Below, one piece after another: positions 16,897 to 23,559 of a stretch of DNA of 36,451 nt (position 1 is the stretch's first letter; each line of letters opens with the position of its first letter). Both the position numbers and the translations under genes were made by a program. This stretch comes from CAZAGD01 sp964484485 (GTDB taxonomy: Bacteria > Desulfobacterota > SM23-61), in the NCBI GenBank assembly GCA_964484485.1, contig CAZAGD010000085.1, positions 1-36,451 on the forward strand, in the 5' to 3' direction. Under the pieces are notes generated by a model. The model saw nothing but the letters and a program-made list of their open reading frames with translations, did no database searches and was not told where the DNA came from.

Positions 16897-19575
16897 CTAC
16901 GATAGCGGTAAATAAATATAAAAAGTTGTACCTTTTTGGGGATAACTCTCTACTCTAATCTTTCCTTTATGCTCTTCAATTATACGCTGCACAATGGGCA
17001 GCCCTAATCCTATGCCTTCTTCTTTGGTGCTGAAAAAAGGCTCAAAAATTTTTTCTTTTATCTCAGGCGGTATCCCTTCTCCAGAATCTCGAAAAGAGAC
17101 TACTAATTCTTCGCCTAAGGAGGGGAGGTTTTCTTGGAAAGTAGCCACAGTCAATTTTCCTCCCTGAGGCATAGCTTGGATGGCGTTCAGGAGGATATTT
17201 AAAAAAACTTGCTTCATTTGTTCTCCATCCACCGCTACATAAGGATTTTTATCCATAAAATTCTTCTCCAAGATTATCTCCTGAGCTTCTAATTCAAAAG
17301 CTACCAAATGCAAAGTATCTTCCAAGAGCTTATGCAGGTCAAGTTTTTGCAAGGCCGGGGGACGGGGGCGAGCAAAATCAAGAAATTGACGAATTATTTT
17401 ATTAACTCTTTCAATTTCAGATTCGATTACGGCTAAATCTTTTTCTCTGGACGCCGGAGTCGCTTCTTCATCGACCAAAGAATGGATTAAAATTTTTATA
17501 CTGGTTAATGGATTGCGAATCTCATGGGCAATTCCCGCGGATAATTGCCCCAAGGTGGCCAACTTCTCCGAGCGCATAAGCTGCTCTTGCGTCTGTTGTA
17601 ACTCCGCGACCGCTTTTTTCACTCTTTCTTCCAGCTGGCTACTAAAGGCTTTTAATTCTTCATACATTAAGGCATTTTCTAAGGCCAAGGCCGCCTGATT
17701 GGCAAATATCATTAAAGATTGTACCTTTTTTTCACTAATATGATCCGCACTCGTCAAATTGTCGGCCGCGATCCCGCCTAAGACTTTCTGCCGAGATAAT
17801 AAGGGCACAGCAGCCAAGGATTTTACATCTAAGAAAGTTATTAAATCTTTGTTTACGCGGGGGTCACGGCGGGCATCTTCTACAATGAAGGGTCGTTTGT
17901 CTTTAATAGCTCGGGATAAAATATTATCTTGGGCATCATAGGGCAAGCTGATTTTTTGAATCTTATCTTTATCTATGCCCACCGCCACTTTACAATTCAA
18001 CTGCTTTTTCTCTTCATCGAGCAAATATAAGCGGGCGCGGTCGAAACCAATTCCCTGAGTCACTCCTTTCAAGATTAATTCTAAAATTTCTTCTAAATTT
18101 AAGGTGTGCATCGACTGCCCGATTTCGTGGAGGGCAGAAAGTTCTCTTACCCTTTTAAGTTCGGCCACGATTTCTTCCTGTTTTTTTTGCAATTCATCAA
18201 AAAGTGGATAAGAGGTCATGGAGTGTTCCCCAAAATCAAGTCCCCTTATTTCTTCTTCTGGGGTCACCCTCAACCCAACAGTAGAATTGAGGATTTGGAA
18301 AAATGCCCAAGCTAAAGGAAAAGCCCAGAGGAAAACAACTAATACTCCTTGCGCTTGCCCTAAAAGAAGATCAGTTCCTCCTCCAAAAATTAATCCATTT
18401 ATGCTAAACCCTAAGCTATTTTGCACATACTTATCTTGAGCAAAAAGACCTACGGCCAAAGTTCCCCAAATGCCATTGGCCCCGTGTACGGAAATTGCTC
18501 CTACTGGATCATCAATGCGTAGCCGCTCTAAACTTTTCAAGGACAAATAAAGAATAAATCCGGAGATCCAGCCAATAATGGCGGCGCTAAAAGGACTGAT
18601 TATCGCAATGCCTCCCGTACAAGAAACAAGTCCTCCAAGCACGCCATTGAGCGTCAGGCCCACATCCGGCTTCCCTTGCCTAGTCCAGGTTAATATCATG
18701 GTGCTCAGAGCACCACTCGCTCCTGCTAAAATAGTATTAACCGCAATCAGGGCAATGCTTGGATTGGTAGCAGATAGCGTATTACCTGTGTTAAACCCGA
18801 ACCAGCCAAACCACAGAATAAAAACCCCTAAGGCCACTAAGGGCATGTTGTGCCCGGGCAAAGGATTAAGGGAGCCATCACGGTTATAACGGCCCAGCCG
18901 CGGCCCCAAAACGAGAATTCCGGCCAAGGAGACCCAGCCACCTACGGAATGGACAACGGTGGAACCAGAAAAATCAATCATGCCTTTTTGGGCCAGCCAG
19001 CCACCTCCCCAAATCCAATGGCCGACGATTGGATATATTAAAGTACTGATCAGCACACTATAACAGATATAGCCAATAAATTTAGTCCGCTCACTCAAAG
19101 CTCCGGAAACGATCGTGGCCGCTGTAGCCGCGAAAACAACTTGAAACATTAAATTAGCAAATTTCCAATTGTCTATTTGGCCAGCTTTGGTCAGGTGGCT
19201 CAAGAAAAAATCGCTACCTCCTAAAAAACCCCCCAAGCTGCCACCAAACATTAACCCATAACCCACAAAGAAAAATCCGATGGCCCCTATGGCAAAGTCT
19301 ACCAAATTTTTCATCACCACATTTCCAGCGTTCTTTGCCCTCGTAAAACCGACTTCCACTAAAGTAAAACCTGCTTGCATTAAGAAGATGAGGAAAGAGG
19401 CGATCAAAGTCCAGATCATATCCATGGAGGCAGCATGTTCGGAAAGGGCTTTAATCGGCTTGGTGATTTCTTCTCCCTTAAGTGCCCAAGCGACAGCCTC
19501 AAAGCCTTTAAAATATAAAAGGAGGACCAAAATGATAAAGAATAAAAAATTTTTAATTAGATGCGGATTATTCAT
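16897..19575 (-). CDS. Ammonium-transporter / GAF / histidine-kinase fusion (ammonium sensor)
   Basis: This 892-residue protein starts with a signal-like hydrophobic stretch (about 8-31), then a full Amt domain (about 55-440). Both pore histidines are kept (DFSGSTVVHSVGG and ISVHGANGIWGTLAVG), along with WFGWFGFNTGNTLSA. A GAF domain follows (about 485-612), then a coiled coil, then a histidine-kinase core. That core has phospho-acceptor His near 683 (AGIAHEIRNPLTS), N-box NILLNAIQAMPQGG, and G-boxes DSGEGIPPEIKEKIFEPFFS and GIGLGLPIVQRI. Such Amt-kinase fusions are known, for example Ks-Amt5 of Kuenenia stuttgartiensis, and report external ammonium to a response regulator. The regulator gene follows 8 bp downstream. 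ATG 19575 has no clear ribosome site. Whether this Amt domain still conducts ammonium is unknown. Confidence 0.93.
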   Translation of the reverse strand: MNNPHLIKNFLFFIILVLLLYFKGFEAVAWALKGEEITKPIKALSEHAASMDMIWTLIASFLIFLMQAGFTLVEVGFTRAKNAGNVVMKNLVDFAIGAIGFFFVGYGLMFGGSLGGFLGGSDFFLSHLTKAGQIDNWKFANLMFQVVFAATAATIVSGALSERTKFIGYICYSVLISTLIYPIVGHWIWGGGWLAQKGMIDFSGSTVVHSVGGWVSLAGILVLGPRLGRYNRDGSLNPLPGHNMPLVALGVFILWFGWFGFNTGNTLSATNPSIALIAVNTILAGASGALSTMILTWTRQGKPDVGLTLNGVLGGLVSCTGGIAIISPFSAAIIGWISGFILYLSLKSLERLRIDDPVGAISVHGANGIWGTLAVGLFAQDKYVQNSLGFSINGLIFGGGTDLLLGQAQGVLVVFLWAFPLAWAFFQILNSTVGLRVTPEEEIRGLDFGEHSMTSYPLFDELQKKQEEIVAELKRVRELSALHEIGQSMHTLNLEEILELILKGVTQGIGFDRARLYLLDEEKKQLNCKVAVGIDKDKIQKISLPYDAQDNILSRAIKDKRPFIVEDARRDPRVNKDLITFLDVKSLAAVPLLSRQKVLGGIAADNLTSADHISEKKVQSLMIFANQAALALENALMYEELKAFSSQLEERVKKAVAELQQTQEQLMRSEKLATLGQLSAGIAHEIRNPLTSIKILIHSLVDEEATPASREKDLAVIESEIERVNKIIRQFLDFARPRPPALQKLDLHKLLEDTLHLVAFELEAQEIILEKNFMDKNPYVAVDGEQMKQVFLNILLNAIQAMPQGGKLTVATFQENLPSLGEELVVSFRDSGEGIPPEIKEKIFEPFFSTKEEGIGLGLPIVQRIIEEHKGKIRVESYPQKGTTFYIYLPLS

Positions 19576-19621
19576 AAGGCAATTTCATTCTTAAATTATT
19601 TTATAATACCAGGCTAGAATT

Positions 19622-19663
19622 AAAAAAATAGGGGAAGAAGACTGATCCCCCTCCCCTATTTTT
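19622..19663 (-). terminator. Intrinsic terminator after the FMN glutamate-synthase-like gene
   Basis: On the minus strand AATAGGGG and CCCCTATT form a stem followed by a run of T, 20 bp past the stop of the gene ending at 19684. The mirror-image A and T runs mean it could work both ways. It separates that gene from the Amt-kinase operon. Confidence 0.75.
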
Positions 19664-19683
19664 ACCTAACTCGGCGAACGGTT

Positions 19684-21255
19684 TTAACCCTTCAAGATCT
19701 TAGCTACTTCTTTTTTGTCAGCATCCATTACGTAAGAAATACCCGATACTTCAGCGGCTTCGCGGGTGAGGGCACAGATGTCATCTCTGGTTATATGCGG
19801 CAGAGCAAATTTCCGTGCTCCGGCCATAAGTTGCTGTAGCCCAGCATTAAGGCGGTCGAAGTAGGTTATCATGCCGATCGCTCCAGTGGGAATTTTCTCA
19901 AAATCTTTGCCATATTTTTCTTTTAACTTGGCTGCTAAGATAAAAACATGGTCCACATCCGTCCCATACTTAGCAATATCTTGGGATACTTTCCCCTTCT
20001 TTATCATCTCTCCCACTGTATTGCCCACCATTGCCGCGGTCATGGAAGCACGCCCAAGGCAAATGGCCTTTATGTATGGCGCTCCTAAAGCTAAGGCTTT
20101 AAATATATGGTCTTCGAGCGATAACCCTCCGGCCATGGCGCAAGCGGGGATATATGCTCTTTTTTTCTTTAATTGTTCCATAAACTGATAGAGCAAACTC
20201 TCCAAATAAACCGTAGGAATACCCCATTCATTCATCATCCGCCAAGGGCTCATGCCCGTGCCTCCTCCCGCGCCGTCCACGGTTAGCAAGTCAATTTTGG
20301 CATCGGAGGCATATTTAACAGCCCGAGCTAAATCTGCTGGGCGGTAGGCTCCGGTCTTAAGGGAAATATGCTTCACCCCTATTTTGCGTAGCCGCTTGAT
20401 CTCTTTGTGAAATCCTTCTTCGTCAACCATGCCTAAGCGGGAATGACGCTCAAATTCTTTAAAATCACCTTGCTTGAAAGCTTCCTGAATTACCGGATCT
20501 TCGGGATCAGGAAGGACGATATATCCTCTGCTTTTCAATTGCAAGGCTCTTTCTAAGGAGGACAGTTTTACTTCTCCACCAATATCTTTTGCCCCCTGTC
20601 CCCATTTCGGCTCCACAATTTCCACGCCCAATTTCTCGACCACATATTCGGGAACTCCTAAGCGTCCATCTTCAACATTGTATTGGACAATAATCCCTCC
20701 ATAGCCATCATACCATCGCTGGAAGATCTTCACGCGGCGCTCCATTTCCGGAGATCTGACCACCTGGCCATTTTTAAATTCTGCATCTGGATCCATGCCA
20801 CAGACATTTTCGCCCACCACAACTAAAGTTCCCGTTATGGCCGCGGCAATGGCCATTGATTCCCAATGAATGCGGGCAATGTCCGTAGAGCCCAAAGCGC
20901 CCGTAAAATAGGGAACTTTTAGCCGAATCTTTTCTTTAGCTCCTATGGTGGTAGAAATATCCACGGCCGGGAAAGTTGCTCGATCAGAGTCGGCTGGAAC
21001 TCCCACTGCTCCCACGCAGGATCCTTGAATATTAAAATGAGAAAAATCAACGGGATAATCCTTCTCCGCTCCAGCAGTAACTTTGGCAAAAGGTTGGGGA
21101 TAAAGAATTTCTCGGCCTCGAAGCGCAGACCGCCCAACCTCGCATGGGCCAGGACAGCCATCCAGGCAGGTTACACAAATTCCTGATTGAGGCGCTGGAG
21201 ATACTCGGTTTCGGCTCATTGTTGCCGGGCTGGCATTTGGCTTACTATACGTCAT
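19684..21255 (-). CDS. FMN-binding glutamate-synthase-family protein (stand-alone)
   Basis: This 523-residue protein belongs to the archaeal-type group of glutamate synthase central-domain homologues. Its N-terminus carries CVTCLDGCPGPCEVG instead of a classic ferredoxin domain. The FMN barrel shows EPKWGQGAKDIGGEV, SLKTGAYRPADLARAVKYA, TVDGAGGGTGMSPW, and LSLEDHIFKALALGAPYIKA. The usual C-terminal 3Fe-4S cysteine cluster is missing, so electron input must differ from that of the protein at 2660-4198. Start ATG 21255 follows AAAAGGAGGGAG; longer frames run through the structured leader. It has its own promoter, an attenuator-like leader and a terminator, so it is a single-gene unit. The reaction is unknown; homologues are often annotated as glutamate synthase without evidence. 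Confidence 0.82.
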   Translation of the reverse strand: MTYSKPNASPATMSRNRVSPAPQSGICVTCLDGCPGPCEVGRSALRGREILYPQPFAKVTAGAEKDYPVDFSHFNIQGSCVGAVGVPADSDRATFPAVDISTTIGAKEKIRLKVPYFTGALGSTDIARIHWESMAIAAAITGTLVVVGENVCGMDPDAEFKNGQVVRSPEMERRVKIFQRWYDGYGGIIVQYNVEDGRLGVPEYVVEKLGVEIVEPKWGQGAKDIGGEVKLSSLERALQLKSRGYIVLPDPEDPVIQEAFKQGDFKEFERHSRLGMVDEEGFHKEIKRLRKIGVKHISLKTGAYRPADLARAVKYASDAKIDLLTVDGAGGGTGMSPWRMMNEWGIPTVYLESLLYQFMEQLKKKRAYIPACAMAGGLSLEDHIFKALALGAPYIKAICLGRASMTAAMVGNTVGEMIKKGKVSQDIAKYGTDVDHVFILAAKLKEKYGKDFEKIPTGAIGMITYFDRLNAGLQQLMAGARKFALPHITRDDICALTREAAEVSGISYVMDADKKEVAKILKG

Positions 21256-21288
21256 TTTTCTTTTCTCCCTCCTTTTAAAATTCTTTAT

Positions 21289-21362
21289 TGGGGCGCCAAA
21301 AACAAAAAAGGCGCCCATTTGGACGCCTTTGTCATTCCTGGCCGTACATCTTCGGACGGCCA
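21289..21362 (-). promoter_or_regulatory. Attenuator-like 5' leader with terminator and alternative hairpin
   Basis: The predicted 120-base leader contains three elements on the minus strand. Hairpin P1 has arms TGGCCGT and ACGGCCA (21339-21362) with a 10-base loop. Next comes an intrinsic terminator, AAAGGCGTCC-AAAT-GGGCGCCTTT plus further T (stem 21307-21330, 10 pairs including one G-T). Last, GGCGCCCCA (21289-21297) can pair with TGGGCGCC of the terminator's right arm, which would open the terminator. Mutually exclusive hairpins before a start codon are the signature of a riboswitch or a protein-controlled attenuator. I recognise no known riboswitch consensus. Confidence 0.65.
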
Positions 21363-21384
21363 CTATTTATTCATAATGTTATAT

Positions 21385-21413
21385 TATTATGCAAACAGCC
21401 TATTTTTTGTCAA
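21385..21413 (-). promoter_or_regulatory. Sigma-70 promoter of the FMN glutamate-synthase-like gene
   Basis: The minus strand has TTGACA (21408-21413), a 17-base spacer and ATAATA (21385-21390), so transcription should start near 21378, just before the structured leader. A conserved repeat lies immediately upstream of the -35 box, as at two other promoters in this window. Confidence 0.7.
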
Positions 21414-21494
21414 GACCTTTTTTGCTGACCGTCTAACAGTTTTAACATTTCTCGTCAGCAGCAAACAGTCGGGGCGAGAGCGGCGAAATTAAAA
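21407..21494 (-). repeat. Promoter-upstream repeat, copy A
   Basis: This segment matches 22491-22575 over about 85 bp with few changes (shared blocks TTGTCAAG, ACCGTCTAACAGTTTTAA, ATTTCTCG, GCGAAATTAAAA on the plus strand). Read on the minus strand it ends in the -35 hexamer TTGACA of a gene. The core GACGGTCAGC (21424-21433) recurs at 26098 and, inverted, at 21708 and 26441. Confidence 0.8.
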
Positions 21495-21717
21495 TCGGCT
21501 GGGAAATGACCATATCTCTCTTCCCCACCTTCCCTCCGCAAAGAACAACGGGGAAATATTTTTCTAAGCCAGATAAACTTAAATAATAGCTTCCTTCTTT
21601 TAAAATAAATGTCTATCTCCCCGCCCTAACCTATGGAAGAATACGTGCCTCATTTTAAAGAGCCTCTCTTCCCCCGCCTGAATTAAGCGGGAATTTAAAA
21701 AATGATCGACGGTCAGC
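21424..21717. mobile_element. Possible miniature element bounded by inverted GCTGACCGTC ends
   Basis: The left end GCTGACCGTCTAACAGTTTT and the reverse complement of the right end GCTGACCGTCGATCATTTTT agree at 17 of 20 positions, 294 bp apart, with T-rich sequence outside both ends. A second pair with the same ends bounds 26098-26450. There is no gene inside. This fits a non-autonomous element, but no clear target duplication is seen and the interiors differ. Confidence 0.4.
21660..21717 (+). repeat. Inverted copy of the 26.1-kb repeat (copy D)
   Basis: These 58 bases are nearly the exact reverse complement of 26098-26156, with blocks GAGCCTCTC, CGCCTGAATTAAGC, GGAATTTAAAAAATGATCGA and CGGTCAGC in the same order. 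It lies 11 bp beyond the stop of the GAF-ANTAR gene. Confidence 0.8.
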
Positions 21718-21728
21718 ATTTTTAAAAA

Positions 21729-22433
21729 TTAAACTTGATTAGCTAAAATAATCGCTTCGGCAATCTCGCGCATAGATTTCCTTAAATCCATAGACTTTTT
21801 TTGTATACGCCGGAAAGCTTCTTCTTCTGATAAATTTTGTTCTTTCATTAAAATTCCTTTAGCCCTTTCGATTACTTTTCGCGAGATTAATTCATCTTCA
21901 ATCATCTTGGCCTTCATGATCAAACCGGCATTCTCGATAGCAATAGCTGCTTGATTAGCCACCGTAGAAAATACTTCCACTTCCGTTTTGGTAAATTTAT
22001 GAGGGAAAGAAGTGTAGCAATTAATAACCCCTATTACTTTATCCCTCACGGTCATGGGGACGCTAAGCATAGACACAAGGCCTTCCCGGCGCGCCAACTC
22101 TTTTTCTTTATACCGGGGTTCTTTGAGCACATTATAAATCATCATCGGTTTATTCTCTTGGGCCACGTAACCCACTACTCCCTCTCCCAACTTCAAGCTC
22201 CGCTCTTTCAAGTATTCTTCGCTCATTGATTGCGTAGCCCTTATTTTTAAAGCATTATCCCGTTCATCTAACAGCCATAAAGAACAGATCTTTGATTTCA
22301 TAACTTCTGCGGTTACGACGACGATTAAACGCAATATATCTTCTAAATATAATTCGGAAGAGATAGCTTTACTTATTTTAGAGAGGGCCTCTAACTTTTT
22401 GACCAAAGACCCTTTAGAACTGGAAGGACACAT
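21729..22433 (-). CDS. GAF-ANTAR protein, putative transcription antiterminator
   Basis: This 234-residue protein has a GAF sensory domain (about 20-165, with ICSLWLLDERDNALKI, GEGVVGYVAQENKPMMI and VIGVINCYTS). A C-terminal ANTAR domain follows (about 170-230, with VIERAKGILMKEQNLSEEEA and the RKSMREIAEAIILA helix). ANTAR domains bind paired hairpins in nascent RNA and prevent termination, as in EutV, NasR and AmiR. The GAF ligand or the signal that controls it is unknown; no phospho-receiver is present. ATG 22433 is about 30 bases from its predicted start of transcription and has only a weak ribosome site. Downstream on the same strand lies the attenuator-bearing FMN gene, a natural candidate target. 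The leader's loops do not match the canonical ANTAR pattern, so this link is unproven. Confidence 0.88.
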   Translation of the reverse strand: MCPSSSKGSLVKKLEALSKISKAISSELYLEDILRLIVVVTAEVMKSKICSLWLLDERDNALKIRATQSMSEEYLKERSLKLGEGVVGYVAQENKPMMIYNVLKEPRYKEKELARREGLVSMLSVPMTVRDKVIGVINCYTSFPHKFTKTEVEVFSTVANQAAIAIENAGLIMKAKMIEDELISRKVIERAKGILMKEQNLSEEEAFRRIQKKSMDLRKSMREIAEAIILANQV

Positions 22434-22468
22434 GACTCAATTCCCATACAAAATTTTACAATAGATTC

Positions 22469-22497
22469 TTGATATTACAAAATCCATTCCTTGTCAA
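22469..22497 (-). promoter_or_regulatory. Sigma-70 promoter of the GAF-ANTAR gene
   Basis: The minus strand shows TTGACA (22492-22497), 17 bases, then TATCAA (22469-22474), giving a start near 22462 and a short leader of about 28 bases. The repeat copy B lies directly upstream. Confidence 0.65.
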
Positions 22498-22575
22498 GGG
22501 GCATTATTGTTAACCGTCTAACAGTTTTAATATTTCTCGCCAGCAGGTAACAGGCGGGAGAGGCGAAATTAAAAA
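22491..22575 (-). repeat. Promoter-upstream repeat, copy B
   Basis: This is a close match to 21407-21494. The core is slightly changed (GACGGTTAAC instead of GACGGTCAGC). It sits between the divergent GAF-ANTAR and DUF362 genes, so it could act on either promoter. Confidence 0.8.
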
Positions 22576-22653
22576 TGAATTACTGCGCAAGATTATTTGC
22601 TGTTTGCTTTTCCAAAAAATCATTTTAAAATAGATATAAGAATGGAGGATAAA

Positions 22654-23559
22654 ATGAACAGGCGGGAATTTTTAAAAATTGCGGGCACTGGTCTGGCCAT
22701 CGGATTAATTGGTCAGTCCTCCATATTAAAAGCCCAAGAAAAATATGATTTAGTCGTCATCTCCGGCGAGCCGGCAGCGGCTACCCAAAAAGCCTTAGAA
22801 GTGATGGGGGGAATTTCGCGTTTCGTCAAAAAAGGGCAACGGGTAGTTCTCAAACCCAATATGTCCTTTTCTCGCCCCCCGGAATTTGGATGCAATACCC
22901 ATCCCCAGGTGGTCGTGACCGTGGCTCGGGCCTGCTTGGAAGCAGGAGCCGCTCAAGTACTCGTGCTCGATTATCCTTTGGGGCGCGGGGAGCTATGCTT
23001 AGAAAAATCAGGGATTAGGGATGCTTGTAAAGGTCTACCCAACGTGCGGGTTCTGGCCTTAGAAGAAAGAAAATTTTTTCGCGAAGTCAAAGTTCCGCAG
23101 GGTAAAGTTTTAAATCGAGTGGAAATCATGAAAGACGTCTTAGAAAGTCAGGTGTTGATAAATTTGCCCGTCACCAAATCACATTCAGCTACCGGAATAA
23201 GTATGGGTATAAAAGGGCTCATGGGCTTGATTTGGGACCGAAAAAGCTTTCACTTTGATTACAATATTAATCAGGCCTTGGCTGACTTAGCCACGGTAAT
23301 AAGACCCCAACTTACCATCCTTGATGCCTCCCGTGCTTTAGTCACCGGCGGTCCTGGTGGCCCGGGGGAAGTATTAAAACCAAATTTGATAATTGCCGGA
23401 ATAGACCCGGTGGCCGTAGATGCTTACGGAGTTTCCGTAGCCCCCTGGTATGGGCAAAAATTTAAGGCCCGCCAAGTTGAGCATCTGCTGGTTGCTCACC
23501 AACGTGGCTTGGGAAAGATAGATATAGATCAGTTAAAAATCTTCCAGGGCAAAGTATGA
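22654..23559 (+). CDS. DUF362-family protein with Tat-type signal
   Basis: This 302-residue protein begins with a twin-arginine-like leader (MNRREFLKIAGTGLAIGLIG), so it is probably exported folded. The body matches the DUF362 family: GQRVVLKPNMSFSRPP near residue 65, a central INLPVTKSHSATGISMGIKG and the C-terminal DPVAVDAYGVS. The family has no settled biochemical role and often sits beside ferredoxin-like membrane proteins. No Fe-S cysteine motifs occur in this copy, so clusters would come from its partner. ATG 22654 follows GGAGGATAAA; an upstream ATG in frame overlaps that ribosome site. Its stop overlaps the start of the next gene (ATGA), so the two are translated together and probably work as one unit. 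Confidence 0.88.
   Translation: MNRREFLKIAGTGLAIGLIGQSSILKAQEKYDLVVISGEPAAATQKALEVMGGISRFVKKGQRVVLKPNMSFSRPPEFGCNTHPQVVVTVARACLEAGAAQVLVLDYPLGRGELCLEKSGIRDACKGLPNVRVLALEERKFFREVKVPQGKVLNRVEIMKDVLESQVLINLPVTKSHSATGISMGIKGLMGLIWDRKSFHFDYNINQALADLATVIRPQLTILDASRALVTGGPGGPGEVLKPNLIIAGIDPVAVDAYGVSVAPWYGQKFKARQVEHLLVAHQRGLGKIDIDQLKIFQGKV

Larger units (their letters stand above)
21256..21728. other. Gene-free stretch: leader, promoter and paired repeats
   Basis: These 473 bases hold, from right to left on the minus strand, one end of a repeat pair (21660-21717), a region with no recognisable gene, the other repeat end (21407-21494), a sigma-70 promoter and the structured leader of the FMN gene. 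Short open frames inside have no ribosome sites or family resemblance. Confidence 0.7.

Noticed and set aside
19549..19590. A 6-codon upstream frame (MKLPYE) overlapping the Amt-kinase start
   Set aside because: It has no ribosome site and its short length is expected by chance.
21289..21362. Canonical ANTAR target RNA in the leader
   Set aside because: The loops are 10 and 4 bases and show no A at position 1 with G at position 4, so the known motif is not met.
21256..21363. Extended N-terminus of the FMN protein through the leader
   Set aside because: The extra 36 codons coincide with the P1 hairpin and the terminator, and a strong ribosome site sits before ATG 21255.
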